A stretch of DNA of 64,000 bases from Coriobacteriaceae bacterium. Lineage in GTDB: Bacteria > Actinomycetota > Coriobacteriia > Coriobacteriales > Coriobacteriaceae. The notes under the pieces are model-generated. The model had not been told where the DNA came from. It did no database searches and saw only the letters and a program-made list of their open reading frames with translations. This document shows, in pieces, positions 56,099-63,084 of this stretch. Numbering within the stretch: the stretch's first letter is position 1; the number at the start of each line of letters is the position of its first letter. Location of the stretch: NCBI GenBank assembly GCA_025992855.1, contig DAJPGB010000001.1, positions 1,550,001 through 1,614,000 on the forward strand, written 5' to 3'. Both the position numbers and the translations under genes were made by a program.

Positions 56099-57193
56099 AT
56101 GTTTGCTGCAGAGTCCTACACCAGCCGTCATTACATTGCGATTGTTGCCATGGCCTGCCTATGCGTTTTGCTGGGCGGGCCTTCTTATGCCGCGGGCGCG
56201 GAGAGCCTCATTATCGCGGGCGCGACGTACTACGAGCCGGGCGTGTCGGGCCCCGGCTGGGCCTGGACCGATGCCGACCACCTGGAGCTTAACGGCTACG
56301 CGGGCGAGGCCATCGGCGCCGAAGGCGACCTGGCGCTGACGCTTGCCGGGCAAAACTCCGTGACGGAGTCGCATGCGCCCGATGCGGACATCACGCTGTG
56401 TGGCATGGAGGTGTGGGGCAACCTGACGCTTCGCGGCGCCGGGACCCTGACGGCGACGGGCTCGCAGTACGGGATCCACGTCTCGCAGGCGCTCGTGGTG
56501 GACGGCTGCACCGTCGATGCCCGGGCAGACGGGGCCGATATTACGGACGAGGCCGTTGCCGGCGTGATCGCAGGAGACATGGCCGTGCGCGGCGGCGGGC
56601 GCGTCGTTGCCGCGGGCGCAGGGTCCGGAGCGGGCGTGCGCGCCTATGGCGTGTATCTGCAGGATGCGGGCATTGGCGATGGAGCGATTAGCTGTCGGCT
56701 TTCTGTCGACACCTCGTGGCTCGATGCGGCCGGTGCCGACGGCGGTGTTGCGTGCGCGGGCGGGTCGCTTGTGTCCGCGCGGTTTATGTCGCCCGCTGGC
56801 GGGGTCTATGGTGCTGGTAGCGTGGTGGATGCCTCCGGTGCGGTGGCACCACATGTGGTGGTTGAGCCCGATGTGGCCACGCCTCCGTCGGGGGAGACCG
56901 ATGGGGTCGTTGTGCCTAGCGATAGCGTGGATAAGTCTCCCATCGATGCTAACCCCGCTGCCGGAGAGCCCACCACGGGGCCCACGGCAAATCCCTCGCT
57001 GAAACCCGCGGCCGCGACAACCAAGACAACAACGACAATAACCAAGACCACGGTCGCCAAAGTCCCCAAGCCCAAGGCTGCCACCGCAACAACTGCGGCG
57101 CTCCCCAAGACCGGCGACAACAACTGGTTCGTCGCCTCTGTGGCGCTTTTCCTACTGGGGACAGTGCTCCTGACTGTCGCATATCACTGCTGA
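56099..57193 (+). CDS. Sortase-anchored (LPKTG) surface protein
   Basis: 364 aa. The signal peptide YIAIVAMACLCVLLGGPSYA is N-terminal. Residues 40-240 form a Gly/Ala-rich repetitive beta region with carbohydrate-binding-like hints (LTLRGAGTLTATGSQYGIHV) that recall right-handed beta-helix surface domains. A Thr/Lys/Pro spacer (TTKTTTTITKTTVAKVPKPK) leads to LPKTGDNN and a closing hydrophobic helix. The usual basic tail after the helix is absent; the protein ends AYHC. The start is ATG 56099 with GGAG upstream. Its GC content is far higher than the preceding island, so the island border lies near 56 kb. Confidence 0.85.
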   Translation: MFAAESYTSRHYIAIVAMACLCVLLGGPSYAAGAESLIIAGATYYEPGVSGPGWAWTDADHLELNGYAGEAIGAEGDLALTLAGQNSVTESHAPDADITLCGMEVWGNLTLRGAGTLTATGSQYGIHVSQALVVDGCTVDARADGADITDEAVAGVIAGDMAVRGGGRVVAAGAGSGAGVRAYGVYLQDAGIGDGAISCRLSVDTSWLDAAGADGGVACAGGSLVSARFMSPAGGVYGAGSVVDASGAVAPHVVVEPDVATPPSGETDGVVVPSDSVDKSPIDANPAAGEPTTGPTANPSLKPAAATTKTTTTITKTTVAKVPKPKAATATTAALPKTGDNNWFVASVALFLLGTVLLTVAYHC

Positions 57194-57633
57194 AATAGCT
57201 GCCATTTTGAAGATAGGGACATCCGCAAGGTATAGTTATTTACTTGTTTGTTTATAGGCGCCCAATTATTGAAGACTGGGACCATACGGACGCGACCATG
57301 GACTGAATCGTGACAATGAGACCCAGGTTGATATACGGGAGAAAAGAATTAAACAATAAGGTGGGACAGAGCACAAACAGCAAAAAGGGCACCGGGACCT
57401 ATGTGGGTTCCGGTGCCCAAACGCAATATCAGCAGCACACGGAGTACCGCAATACGACGATCAGGTCGAGCACAAGGCGGATTTATATTCGCTGAGTTCA
57501 TTTATAGCGCAAGCAGTATGGTCTAACCCCTCTTTTGCGTATATCCAGCTGTTGCGGTCGAGGCCTACGTCCCATGCGTAGAATTACTTGGTATATAGAA
57601 TTGCAACACCATTAAGTATTGTGGGAGCATCTT
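57194..57633. other. Gene-free stretch with a minus-strand terminator-like hairpin
   Basis: About 440 bases without a supported gene. GGGCACCGG (57387-57395) pairs with CCGGTGCCC (57410-57418); on the minus strand this is followed by TTTTT, as in a terminator, yet no minus-strand gene precedes it. A 61-codon plus-strand frame across the hairpin is not convincing. Confidence 0.5.
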
Positions 57634-58497
57634 GTGAAGTGTAACGAATGGGCTGAATTAATATGCGCGTTCATCTCTTTATTTGTAGCAGTCATCATTG
57701 GTAAGAAACAGTCTTGCCAGAGTAAGCGCATGGAAGAATTCGAGCGTCGCCAGGACGAAAGAGACGAACGCAGACACGCCGAAGGGAATAAGGCACGAGC
57801 GATTGAGTTCATCTCGAAGCATTACGCCGACAGAGGCCTGATTCCGCTTTGCGCCGTTGCCGCCATGCACAATGATCTTTTCCATTATTCACGTAAGATG
57901 TATTGGGAATTCTGCTGCCTTGTGCCGGAGGTGCAGAATCTGATTCTTAAATACTGCGATCTCGACTTGCGGGTCAGGGGAGAGGATGACCTGTTCGTCC
58001 GTTGCATCGCCGCAGTCGAAGCCGTCCTCCGTGACCGCTTCCCAGAAGATGAATCTGTTCTTTATGATGATGGGAAATACGTGCTTCGCAGCCTCGAAAG
58101 GTATGCGGGGGAGAGACTGCCAGAACCTCGGGTTAACCTTCTTCCTGAGTGCCTGGACTCTTCGTTCCTGCCCCCTGATAGCTGTACCCCGGGGTACGAT
58201 TACCTTATCCGTAAGGTCCTTTCCGAGGCCTTCGAATCGAGGGACGCTTCCTTCGCCCCCATTTCCTATCTAAAAAATGACTATCAATTCGAATCGAGCC
58301 CCGAGATAGAGGCCTGCCGATTCGCGTCGACCGTTGCATTCTACGCGGCAACCTACGGCTCTGGTGACGAGGCCAACAATAGGTACTACGGATGCCCCGG
58401 CGGTTTCGATGGCGAGAGAATCGAGACCATGGAAGACCTATTTCTTCTTACTGTCTTCCAGATATATACCAAGCTTCTGCTTCCGAACAAAGGGTAA
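57634..58497 (+). CDS. Membrane-anchored protein of unknown function
   Basis: 287 aa. One N-terminal helix (AELICAFISLFVAVIIGKKQ) is followed by a charged coiled-coil stretch (MEEFERRQDERDERRHAEGN) and a cytoplasmic domain of about 220 residues. The layout resembles the 213-aa protein at 50.6 kb, but I see no clear sequence match. GTG 57634 with GGGAG seven bases upstream is chosen over TTG 57619. A good terminator follows. Function unknown. Confidence 0.65.
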   Translation: MKCNEWAELICAFISLFVAVIIGKKQSCQSKRMEEFERRQDERDERRHAEGNKARAIEFISKHYADRGLIPLCAVAAMHNDLFHYSRKMYWEFCCLVPEVQNLILKYCDLDLRVRGEDDLFVRCIAAVEAVLRDRFPEDESVLYDDGKYVLRSLERYAGERLPEPRVNLLPECLDSSFLPPDSCTPGYDYLIRKVLSEAFESRDASFAPISYLKNDYQFESSPEIEACRFASTVAFYAATYGSGDEANNRYYGCPGGFDGERIETMEDLFLLTVFQIYTKLLLPNKG

Positions 58498-58647
58498 GAA
58501 ATAACACGAGGCATTCGTTATTTGACTCTGCCTAATTCTGCCAAACTCATTTTCGAAATCTCACTCATTTCCTTCATTACCTGAACATGCTTAAAATCAG
58601 AAATTGGTCGTAGGGCGCGACCAACGGAATCAAAAGAAAGCCCACTG

Positions 58648-58691
58648 AGAAGATGCCTTCAATCTCTTTGGGTTGGAGGCATCTTCTTTTT
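58648..58691 (+). terminator. Terminator after the membrane-anchored protein gene
   Basis: An 11-bp stem (AGAAGATGCCT with AGGCATCTTCT), an 18-base loop and TTTTT. Confidence 0.85.
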
Positions 58692-58804
58692 CGGAGGGTC
58701 TGCATAAATTCTAAAAATGTCTTTTTGACAAACTCGTTCTACAAAGAACATCCAAACCATCTAGTTTGCTCATTATACTCGGATGTAAACATAAGGAGGC
58801 AAAC

Positions 58805-59125
58805 ATGCTTTGGAGCTATGTTCAGCTTGATGACGGCACTCAGTTTGCCTACTCAGAGACAAGAAATGACGGGACCGTTCGCGTAGCCGTCGAGCGTCCG
58901 GTTGACCTTGGCATTGACCATGCGGAATGCTTCTTGCCTGTGACCAAATGGTTCAACGTCGAAGGATTTTCTACCGACGATCTGGATTTTTTGACCGAGT
59001 TCGCTAGATCAAACGCTCCGTTTATCTTCGAGCTTGCAGAACGGCAAAAGCCAGACCGGCGGTTTCGGCGCTGGCCCTCGGACGTTCTACTGTTAATCGC
59101 CCAATTGAGACATGATTTCATTTGA
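58805..59125 (+). CDS. Small protein encoded with an MNT nucleotidyltransferase, unknown
   Basis: 106 aa beginning MLWSYVQLDDGTQFAYSETR. The C-terminal half is acidic then basic (FARSNAPFIFELAERQKPDR). The first 12 residues closely match the 61-aa protein encoded at 60960 (MPWSYVQQDDG), including at the DNA level. AGGAGG lies at 58794-58799, an ideal ribosome site. Its last 14 bases overlap the MNT gene, so they form one unit, probably toxin-antitoxin-like. Family not recognised. Confidence 0.75.
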   Translation: MLWSYVQLDDGTQFAYSETRNDGTVRVAVERPVDLGIDHAECFLPVTKWFNVEGFSTDDLDFLTEFARSNAPFIFELAERQKPDRRFRRWPSDVLLLIAQLRHDFI

Positions 59126-59411
59126 TTACATATCATCCGCGGTATCCCGCGTGCTGGCTCAATACGACGTCAGCGAAGCATATTTATTTGGTTCGTTTGC
59201 CCGAGGCGAACAAACGCCCGATAGCGATATTGACTTGCGCCTAGTCTGCGGCAACACCATGACGTTCAGCACGCTTTACGAACTCTCCCATGAGCTCGAG
59301 AGGGAACTTGGGCGAAAGGTTGATATCGTCACCAACCCGCCAGAGCACATGCGCCCGGCATTCCACAAAAGTATCGAGCAAGATGAGGTGCGTGTCTATG
59401 AAGCTCTGTAA
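59112..59411 (+). CDS. MNT-type minimal nucleotidyltransferase (antitoxin-like)
   Basis: 99 aa of the polymerase-beta superfamily. The active site is LFGSFARGEQTPDSDIDLRL (GS-x10-DxD, residues 26-45), with the third Asp in KVDIVTNPPEHM. MNT proteins usually pair with HEPN toxins and inactivate them by adding AMP. Here the upstream partner is not a recognisable HEPN protein. Downstream, a 35-codon frame (59398-59505, MKLCKQDEALVCSGMISKSE) overlaps the stop and could be the stump of a lost toxin. Confidence 0.88.
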   Translation: MISFDYISSAVSRVLAQYDVSEAYLFGSFARGEQTPDSDIDLRLVCGNTMTFSTLYELSHELERELGRKVDIVTNPPEHMRPAFHKSIEQDEVRVYEAL

Positions 59412-59544
59412 GCAGGACGAGGCGTTAGTGTGCTCCGGCATGATCAGCAAGTCTGAATTTTGTCGCATACTTCCGAACTCGGCGAGCCTTAGAAGCAAGT
59501 ATTGAACTCAAACTCGGTTCCAGACACCCTCTTGCTATTTGAAT

Positions 59545-59597
59545 ACAGGTATCGCCCTAGCGATAGTATGTTATACTATCGCTAGGGCGATACCTGT
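59545..59597. promoter_or_regulatory. Perfect 53-bp palindromic promoter-operator
   Basis: The arms 59545-59569 and 59573-59597 are exact complements (ACAGGTATCGCCCTAGCGAT...) around GTT. Each arm contains its own 16-bp dyad (TATCGC-CCTA-GCGATA and TATCGC-TAGG-GCGATA). A TATACT -10 box lies at the centre (59572-59577). Placed 13 bases before the DUF3990 start, it looks like paired operators for the XRE protein encoded in the same unit. Confidence 0.75.
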
Positions 59598-59609
59598 TAG
59601 GAGACTCGC

Positions 59610-60278
59610 GTGGAACTATGGCATGGTTCTCAGAAAATCATTAAGGCTCCCCAGCTTGGTCTGGGGAAAGTCCATAACGACTATGGACAGGGATTCTATT
59701 GCACAGAGAACCTCAACCTTGCAAAGGAATGGGCATGCTCTCGGGATGTCGATGGTTTTGCAAATAGATATGAACTCGATATGACCGATCTTAATATCCT
59801 CGACCTGCTATCGCCGCAATATAGCGTCATGCATTGGATAGCGTTGCTCATAGAGCATCGGTCTTTTCGTAAAGATACTGCCGTTGCCGTAGGGGCGTGC
59901 GAATATCTCCACGATCAGTTTTTACCGGATACTGAAGCCTATGATGTGATTAGAGGATGGCGTGCGGACGACTCGTACTTTAGCTATGCCAGGGCATTTG
60001 TGAACAATACGATCACCGTTGAGCAACTTGGTCGATCTATGAGGCTTGGCAACCTGGGGGAGCAGATCATGCTCAAAAGCGAGCGAGCGTTTAAGAGCAT
60101 TCGTTTTGCTGGATTTGATCGTGCGCCGCAAGCTCTGTATGGTCCATTGGCCAAGGAGCGAGATGAAGCGGCAAGGGCGCAGTATCGGGAGCTTCTTGCC
60201 GAAAACCCGTTTGAGGGAATCCGTATCGTCGATATCATTCGAAAGGGGATGACGGGCGATGACCCACGCCTACAGTGA
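59610..60278 (+). CDS. DUF3990 protein, ADP-ribosyltransferase-like toxin candidate
   Basis: 222 aa. LWHGSQKIIKAPQLGLGKVH and DYGQGFYCTENLNLAKEWAC match the DUF3990 family, which has the fold of ADP-ribosyltransferases: an His-Gly near the start and a Tyr-containing second motif. Activity on protein or nucleic acid is inferred. The start is GTG 59610 with AGGAG seven bases upstream. It overlaps the XRE gene by 20 bases. The order (toxin-like first, regulator second) behind a strong palindrome is typical of an autoregulated toxin-antitoxin unit. Confidence 0.82.
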   Translation: MELWHGSQKIIKAPQLGLGKVHNDYGQGFYCTENLNLAKEWACSRDVDGFANRYELDMTDLNILDLLSPQYSVMHWIALLIEHRSFRKDTAVAVGACEYLHDQFLPDTEAYDVIRGWRADDSYFSYARAFVNNTITVEQLGRSMRLGNLGEQIMLKSERAFKSIRFAGFDRAPQALYGPLAKERDEAARAQYRELLAENPFEGIRIVDIIRKGMTGDDPRLQ

Positions 60279-60948
60279 GATGTATCTCGAGGATGCAATG
60301 AGAACGCTGGGCGAGGCGGTCGATTTTGCTCTCTGTGACCAAGGGCTGACTCCAGCCGAGTTGACGGCGATCCTGTCGAACGCTCTTGAGATGAAACAGT
60401 TTGAGCGCGGTATGCCTCGCGTCGTCTGCGGCATGGCGGGCGACGAGCTCGCGCGCGATATTATCGCCCATGCGGGACTGACCCCCGTCAAATGCAGGGA
60501 GACCTATCCTTTCGACCGTTCGCCTCAGTATTGGGCGGGGTGGGTTATGGCCTATACGCAATGGATGAGCAGCTTGGGCTTTAATAAGCTACTCGAAGTC
60601 GCTCCGCTCGATTGGATCATCGGCTCGTACCATCCACTCCACGAGGCCTCAGAAGATAAATTCGCCCAGATTGTCATCGAAAAATGGAACAACGCCCAGG
60701 CAGACAAAAAAGGCCTCAAGGCGGCACGAAAGGCTGCCGGACTAACGCAAAAACAGCTCGCCGCCCAATCGGGGGTTAAGCTTCGCGCCATACAACTCTA
60801 CGAGCAGAACCAGCTCGACCTACGCCGCGCCTCGGTTTCCTCGGCATTGGCGCTTGCAGACACCCTAAACTGCACCATCGAAGACCTCGTCTGGCAACCG
60901 ATTGCTCTGGAGTACGACTCGCAGGCTATTTCGTCTGTAAAGCTATAG
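60259..60948 (+). CDS. XRE-type helix-turn-helix protein, probable antitoxin/repressor
   Basis: 229 aa. The C-terminal 65 residues are a clear XRE HTH: LKAARKAAGLTQKQLAAQSG, then VKLRAIQLYEQNQLDLRRAS and ADTLNCTIEDLVW. The N-terminal 150 residues (MTHAYSEMYLEDAMRTLGEA, DRSPQYWAGWVMAYTQWMSS) form a helical domain that I take as the toxin-neutralising part. ATG 60259 lies inside the toxin gene. It probably represses its own promoter through the 53-bp palindrome. Confidence 0.85.
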   Translation: MTHAYSEMYLEDAMRTLGEAVDFALCDQGLTPAELTAILSNALEMKQFERGMPRVVCGMAGDELARDIIAHAGLTPVKCRETYPFDRSPQYWAGWVMAYTQWMSSLGFNKLLEVAPLDWIIGSYHPLHEASEDKFAQIVIEKWNNAQADKKGLKAARKAAGLTQKQLAAQSGVKLRAIQLYEQNQLDLRRASVSSALALADTLNCTIEDLVWQPIALEYDSQAISSVKL

Positions 60949-60959
60949 AGGAGTCAGAC

Positions 60960-61145
60960 ATGCCTTGGAGCTATGTTCAACAAGATGACGGCGCTGATTG
61001 CGTTGCTCAAGATGATCATTCAACTGCGCACGTGGCAAATTCAGCATCACCGATTTTGCTCGGCGGCACCACGTCAATCGACGAAGCTATTCGGCTAACC
61101 ATTTCGTACATGCCCAACGCGCTCAGGCTCTTGGAGAACTCATGA
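60960..61145 (+). CDS. Small protein encoded before Doc, antitoxin candidate
   Basis: 61 aa, MPWSYVQQDDGADCVAQDDH... ending MPNALRLLENS. It has GAGGAG upstream and overlaps the Doc start by four bases. The first eleven residues repeat those of the 106-aa protein at 58805; the rest differs, with TSIDEAIRLTISYM predicted helical. Its position is that of a Phd-type antitoxin, but it does not resemble Phd. Confidence 0.7.
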   Translation: MPWSYVQQDDGADCVAQDDHSTAHVANSASPILLGGTTSIDEAIRLTISYMPNALRLLENS

Positions 61146-61657
61146 TGGCGGACACGAAGCGGGGAGCGCAACCGTTCGCGCCGCTCGTGCTCGATGATGC
61201 CGGTTCGCTCGAAGATATGGCCGCGGCCGTGATGCGCCTGCACAGCACGCTGATGACGGTCGGGCGCTGCTATACAACCGACGCCACAGGCGACCGGGCC
61301 GCGCTTGAGCTTGGACGAGTCGAGTCCGTGCTTGCGGGTGCATTCTGTACGATATTCGGTCAATCGCCGGCCGATCGCTTCGCAGACATCTTTGACCAGG
61401 TCACCTACGTGGCCGAGCACATGGTCAAGGACCACATCTTTGAAGACGGTAACAAACGAACCAGCCTTGTCTTTGCGTTGTCCGTCTTAAGGTTCGCAGG
61501 CACTCCGGTCGTGCTGTCTGACAGCCCCGAACCAAAAGACAACCAGTACTACGCCTGGATCCAGGACCTCGTTTCCAGTCGCCGCACGAACAGCGAGCTA
61601 GCCGAAGAGCTGCGCTGCGGATTCGTTGCGGGCACGGGCGATCTGTCGCTCGTATAG
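61142..61657 (+). CDS. Doc-type Fic toxin
   Basis: 171 aa. The active site is DHIFEDGNKRTSLVFAL near residue 97, the death-on-curing form of the Fic motif (H-x-F-x-D-G-N-K-R). The family phosphorylates EF-Tu in the known Doc case; the target here is not shown. VESVLAGAFCTIFGQSPADR precedes it as in other Doc proteins. Start at ATG 61142 or 61145. Coupled to the small protein upstream. Confidence 0.9.
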   Translation: MMADTKRGAQPFAPLVLDDAGSLEDMAAAVMRLHSTLMTVGRCYTTDATGDRAALELGRVESVLAGAFCTIFGQSPADRFADIFDQVTYVAEHMVKDHIFEDGNKRTSLVFALSVLRFAGTPVVLSDSPEPKDNQYYAWIQDLVSSRRTNSELAEELRCGFVAGTGDLSLV

Positions 61658-61702
61658 AATCTAAGCATCCGCATGCCGGTTATTGAATGGATTGGACGCC
61701 AC

Positions 61703-62491
61703 ATGGAACTCCCTAGCACCCTGTGCAGCAATGTCTACGACTTTGCGTTTTGCCCCGAGCCCTGCTACGACCGTCTGGTCGATCTCGCCGACCCCGAGGA
61801 CTGGGGTCCCAGTAACCGCATCCTCAAAAACTACCTGTCGTTCTCGTTTAGCCGCGCGGTGTTCCTGACCGAGCGTGACGTAGACCAGACCGCGCCGTCC
61901 ATCCTGCCTCTGGTGTTCGACGATGATCGCTGCCTATTCAACACCGGCCTGTACACGCGCCGCTACGAGACCATCTACGGTCTGTTTGAGCCCAACACCA
62001 AGCCCGATGCGCGCCAGCGCTGGTTTTTGAAGGGCTTCTTTAAGGAGAGCGACCCCATGCTGGTCTCGTTTGAGTACCTGCCGTGCCGCGTGCGCTTTGC
62101 CGAGGACCCCTCCGAGCTGGTCTTTGACTACCGCCTGCCCATCCACTCCAACATCGACCACATTCTGGGCGATGAGGAGAACCTCACGCGTATTCCCGCT
62201 AGCCTGATGGGGGAGGGCAACTCGCTGTTGCTGCGCCGCGCCTTTGAGGGAGCCGTCGTCGAGGCCGCCCGCCGCGCTGCAGCCATCTACACGCTCGCGG
62301 TGCCGCAGTTCTACGGCGGCCGGATCCAACTGTTGCTGCCGCTGTGTCTGACCGGCGACAAGCCCGAGCTGGCGCTAACCATCCAGCGCGAGGACGGTTT
62401 CTACGCCGCGCGCACCTGCCTCACGCTCGACATGGCCTACAACAATGCTCGACTTATCTGCCGTCCCGAGACCTCGTGGATAAAGCGGTAA
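61703..62491 (+). CDS. DUF3825-like protein of unknown function
   Basis: About 262 aa. LVDLADPEDWGPSNRILKNY, RAVFLTERDVDQTAPSILPL, YGLFEPNTKPDARQRWFLKG and QFYGGRIQLLLPLCLTGDKP fit my memory of the DUF3825 family; this needs a search. No membrane segment or signal peptide. ATG 61703 and ATG 61673 are both possible, neither with a strong ribosome site. It lies 15-45 bases after doc, but its GC-rich codons match the core genome rather than the island. Confidence 0.65.
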   Translation: MELPSTLCSNVYDFAFCPEPCYDRLVDLADPEDWGPSNRILKNYLSFSFSRAVFLTERDVDQTAPSILPLVFDDDRCLFNTGLYTRRYETIYGLFEPNTKPDARQRWFLKGFFKESDPMLVSFEYLPCRVRFAEDPSELVFDYRLPIHSNIDHILGDEENLTRIPASLMGEGNSLLLRRAFEGAVVEAARRAAAIYTLAVPQFYGGRIQLLLPLCLTGDKPELALTIQREDGFYAARTCLTLDMAYNNARLICRPETSWIKR

Positions 62492-62630
62492 ATGGATGAT
62501 TAAGCTGCGGTTTTGCCGATTGCTTTGGCTGTTTTCGCTTGGCTAGCACCCACGAATTTAAAATCGAGGCCAAAAAGTTCTTGGTAAACCACGCGCGGCT
62601 ATGATAGTATCTCTTTTGCCGAAAGGCGAC

Positions 62631-62705
62631 GGGCGATTGGCTCAGGGGTAGAGCATATCCTTCACACGGATGGGGTCACAAGTTCGAATCTTGTATCGCC
62701 CACCA
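62631..62705 (+). tRNA. tRNA-Val (CAC)
   Basis: A 75-nt cloverleaf. Acceptor GGGCGAT/ATCGCCC, D arm GCTCAGGGGTAGAGC, anticodon stem TATCC/GGATG with loop TTCACAC giving CAC, T arm ACAAGTTCGAATCTTGT, CCA encoded. TATGAT at 62600-62605 may be its -10 box. Confidence 0.93.
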
Positions 62706-62715
62706 TCTAAAGCAC

Positions 62716-62750
62716 AGGTCAGAGGTGTTGTGCCTCTGACCTTTTTCTTT
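62716..62750 (+). terminator. Terminator after tRNA-Val
   Basis: A 10-bp stem (AGGTCAGAGG/CCTCTGACCT), seven-base loop and TTTTTCTTTTT. Confidence 0.92.
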
Positions 62751-63084
62751 TTGACACCAAGGCCGACACCAAAATCGAATCGAAGTCGTATAAGGCGTCT
62801 TTTTTTCGCGCCCTTTTTGATGACGCCATTGCATGTTTTGTATAAAACACATCCGTATTTTCATTGAACTCCCCATGTGATTCGAGCGCAAATGTGGAGA
62901 CAGGGACCGCATGCCCAGAGCGCCTTCCAGCGGATTTCTATCACACGACGGTTTTTCGGCAGAACTCGTCAAGCTTTTGGTCAGCGTTTGGTCAGCTTCC
63001 GGTACTTACCCGCATGATGCCCCAGTAGATAATCGTCCACGACCACAACCGCATGGCCGACGGCCGATACCAGGGGAGGCGCAA
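62751..63084. other. Gene-free stretch after tRNA-Val
   Basis: About 330 bases. It has paired GACACC words (62755-62770) and a direct repeat TTTGGTCAGC at 62976-62985 and 62987-62996. No gene is supported. These may be attachment-site or integrase-end remnants, but no integrase is recognisable. Confidence 0.45.

Noticed and set aside
57310..57495. 61-codon frame with Gly/Thr/Tyr-rich sequence
   Set aside because: Spans a terminator-like hairpin and has no convincing ribosome site.
62631..62996. tRNA-Val as integration site of a mobile element
   Set aside because: No integrase gene and no clear second copy of the tRNA 3' end in the window; kept only as a note on the adjacent gene-free stretch.
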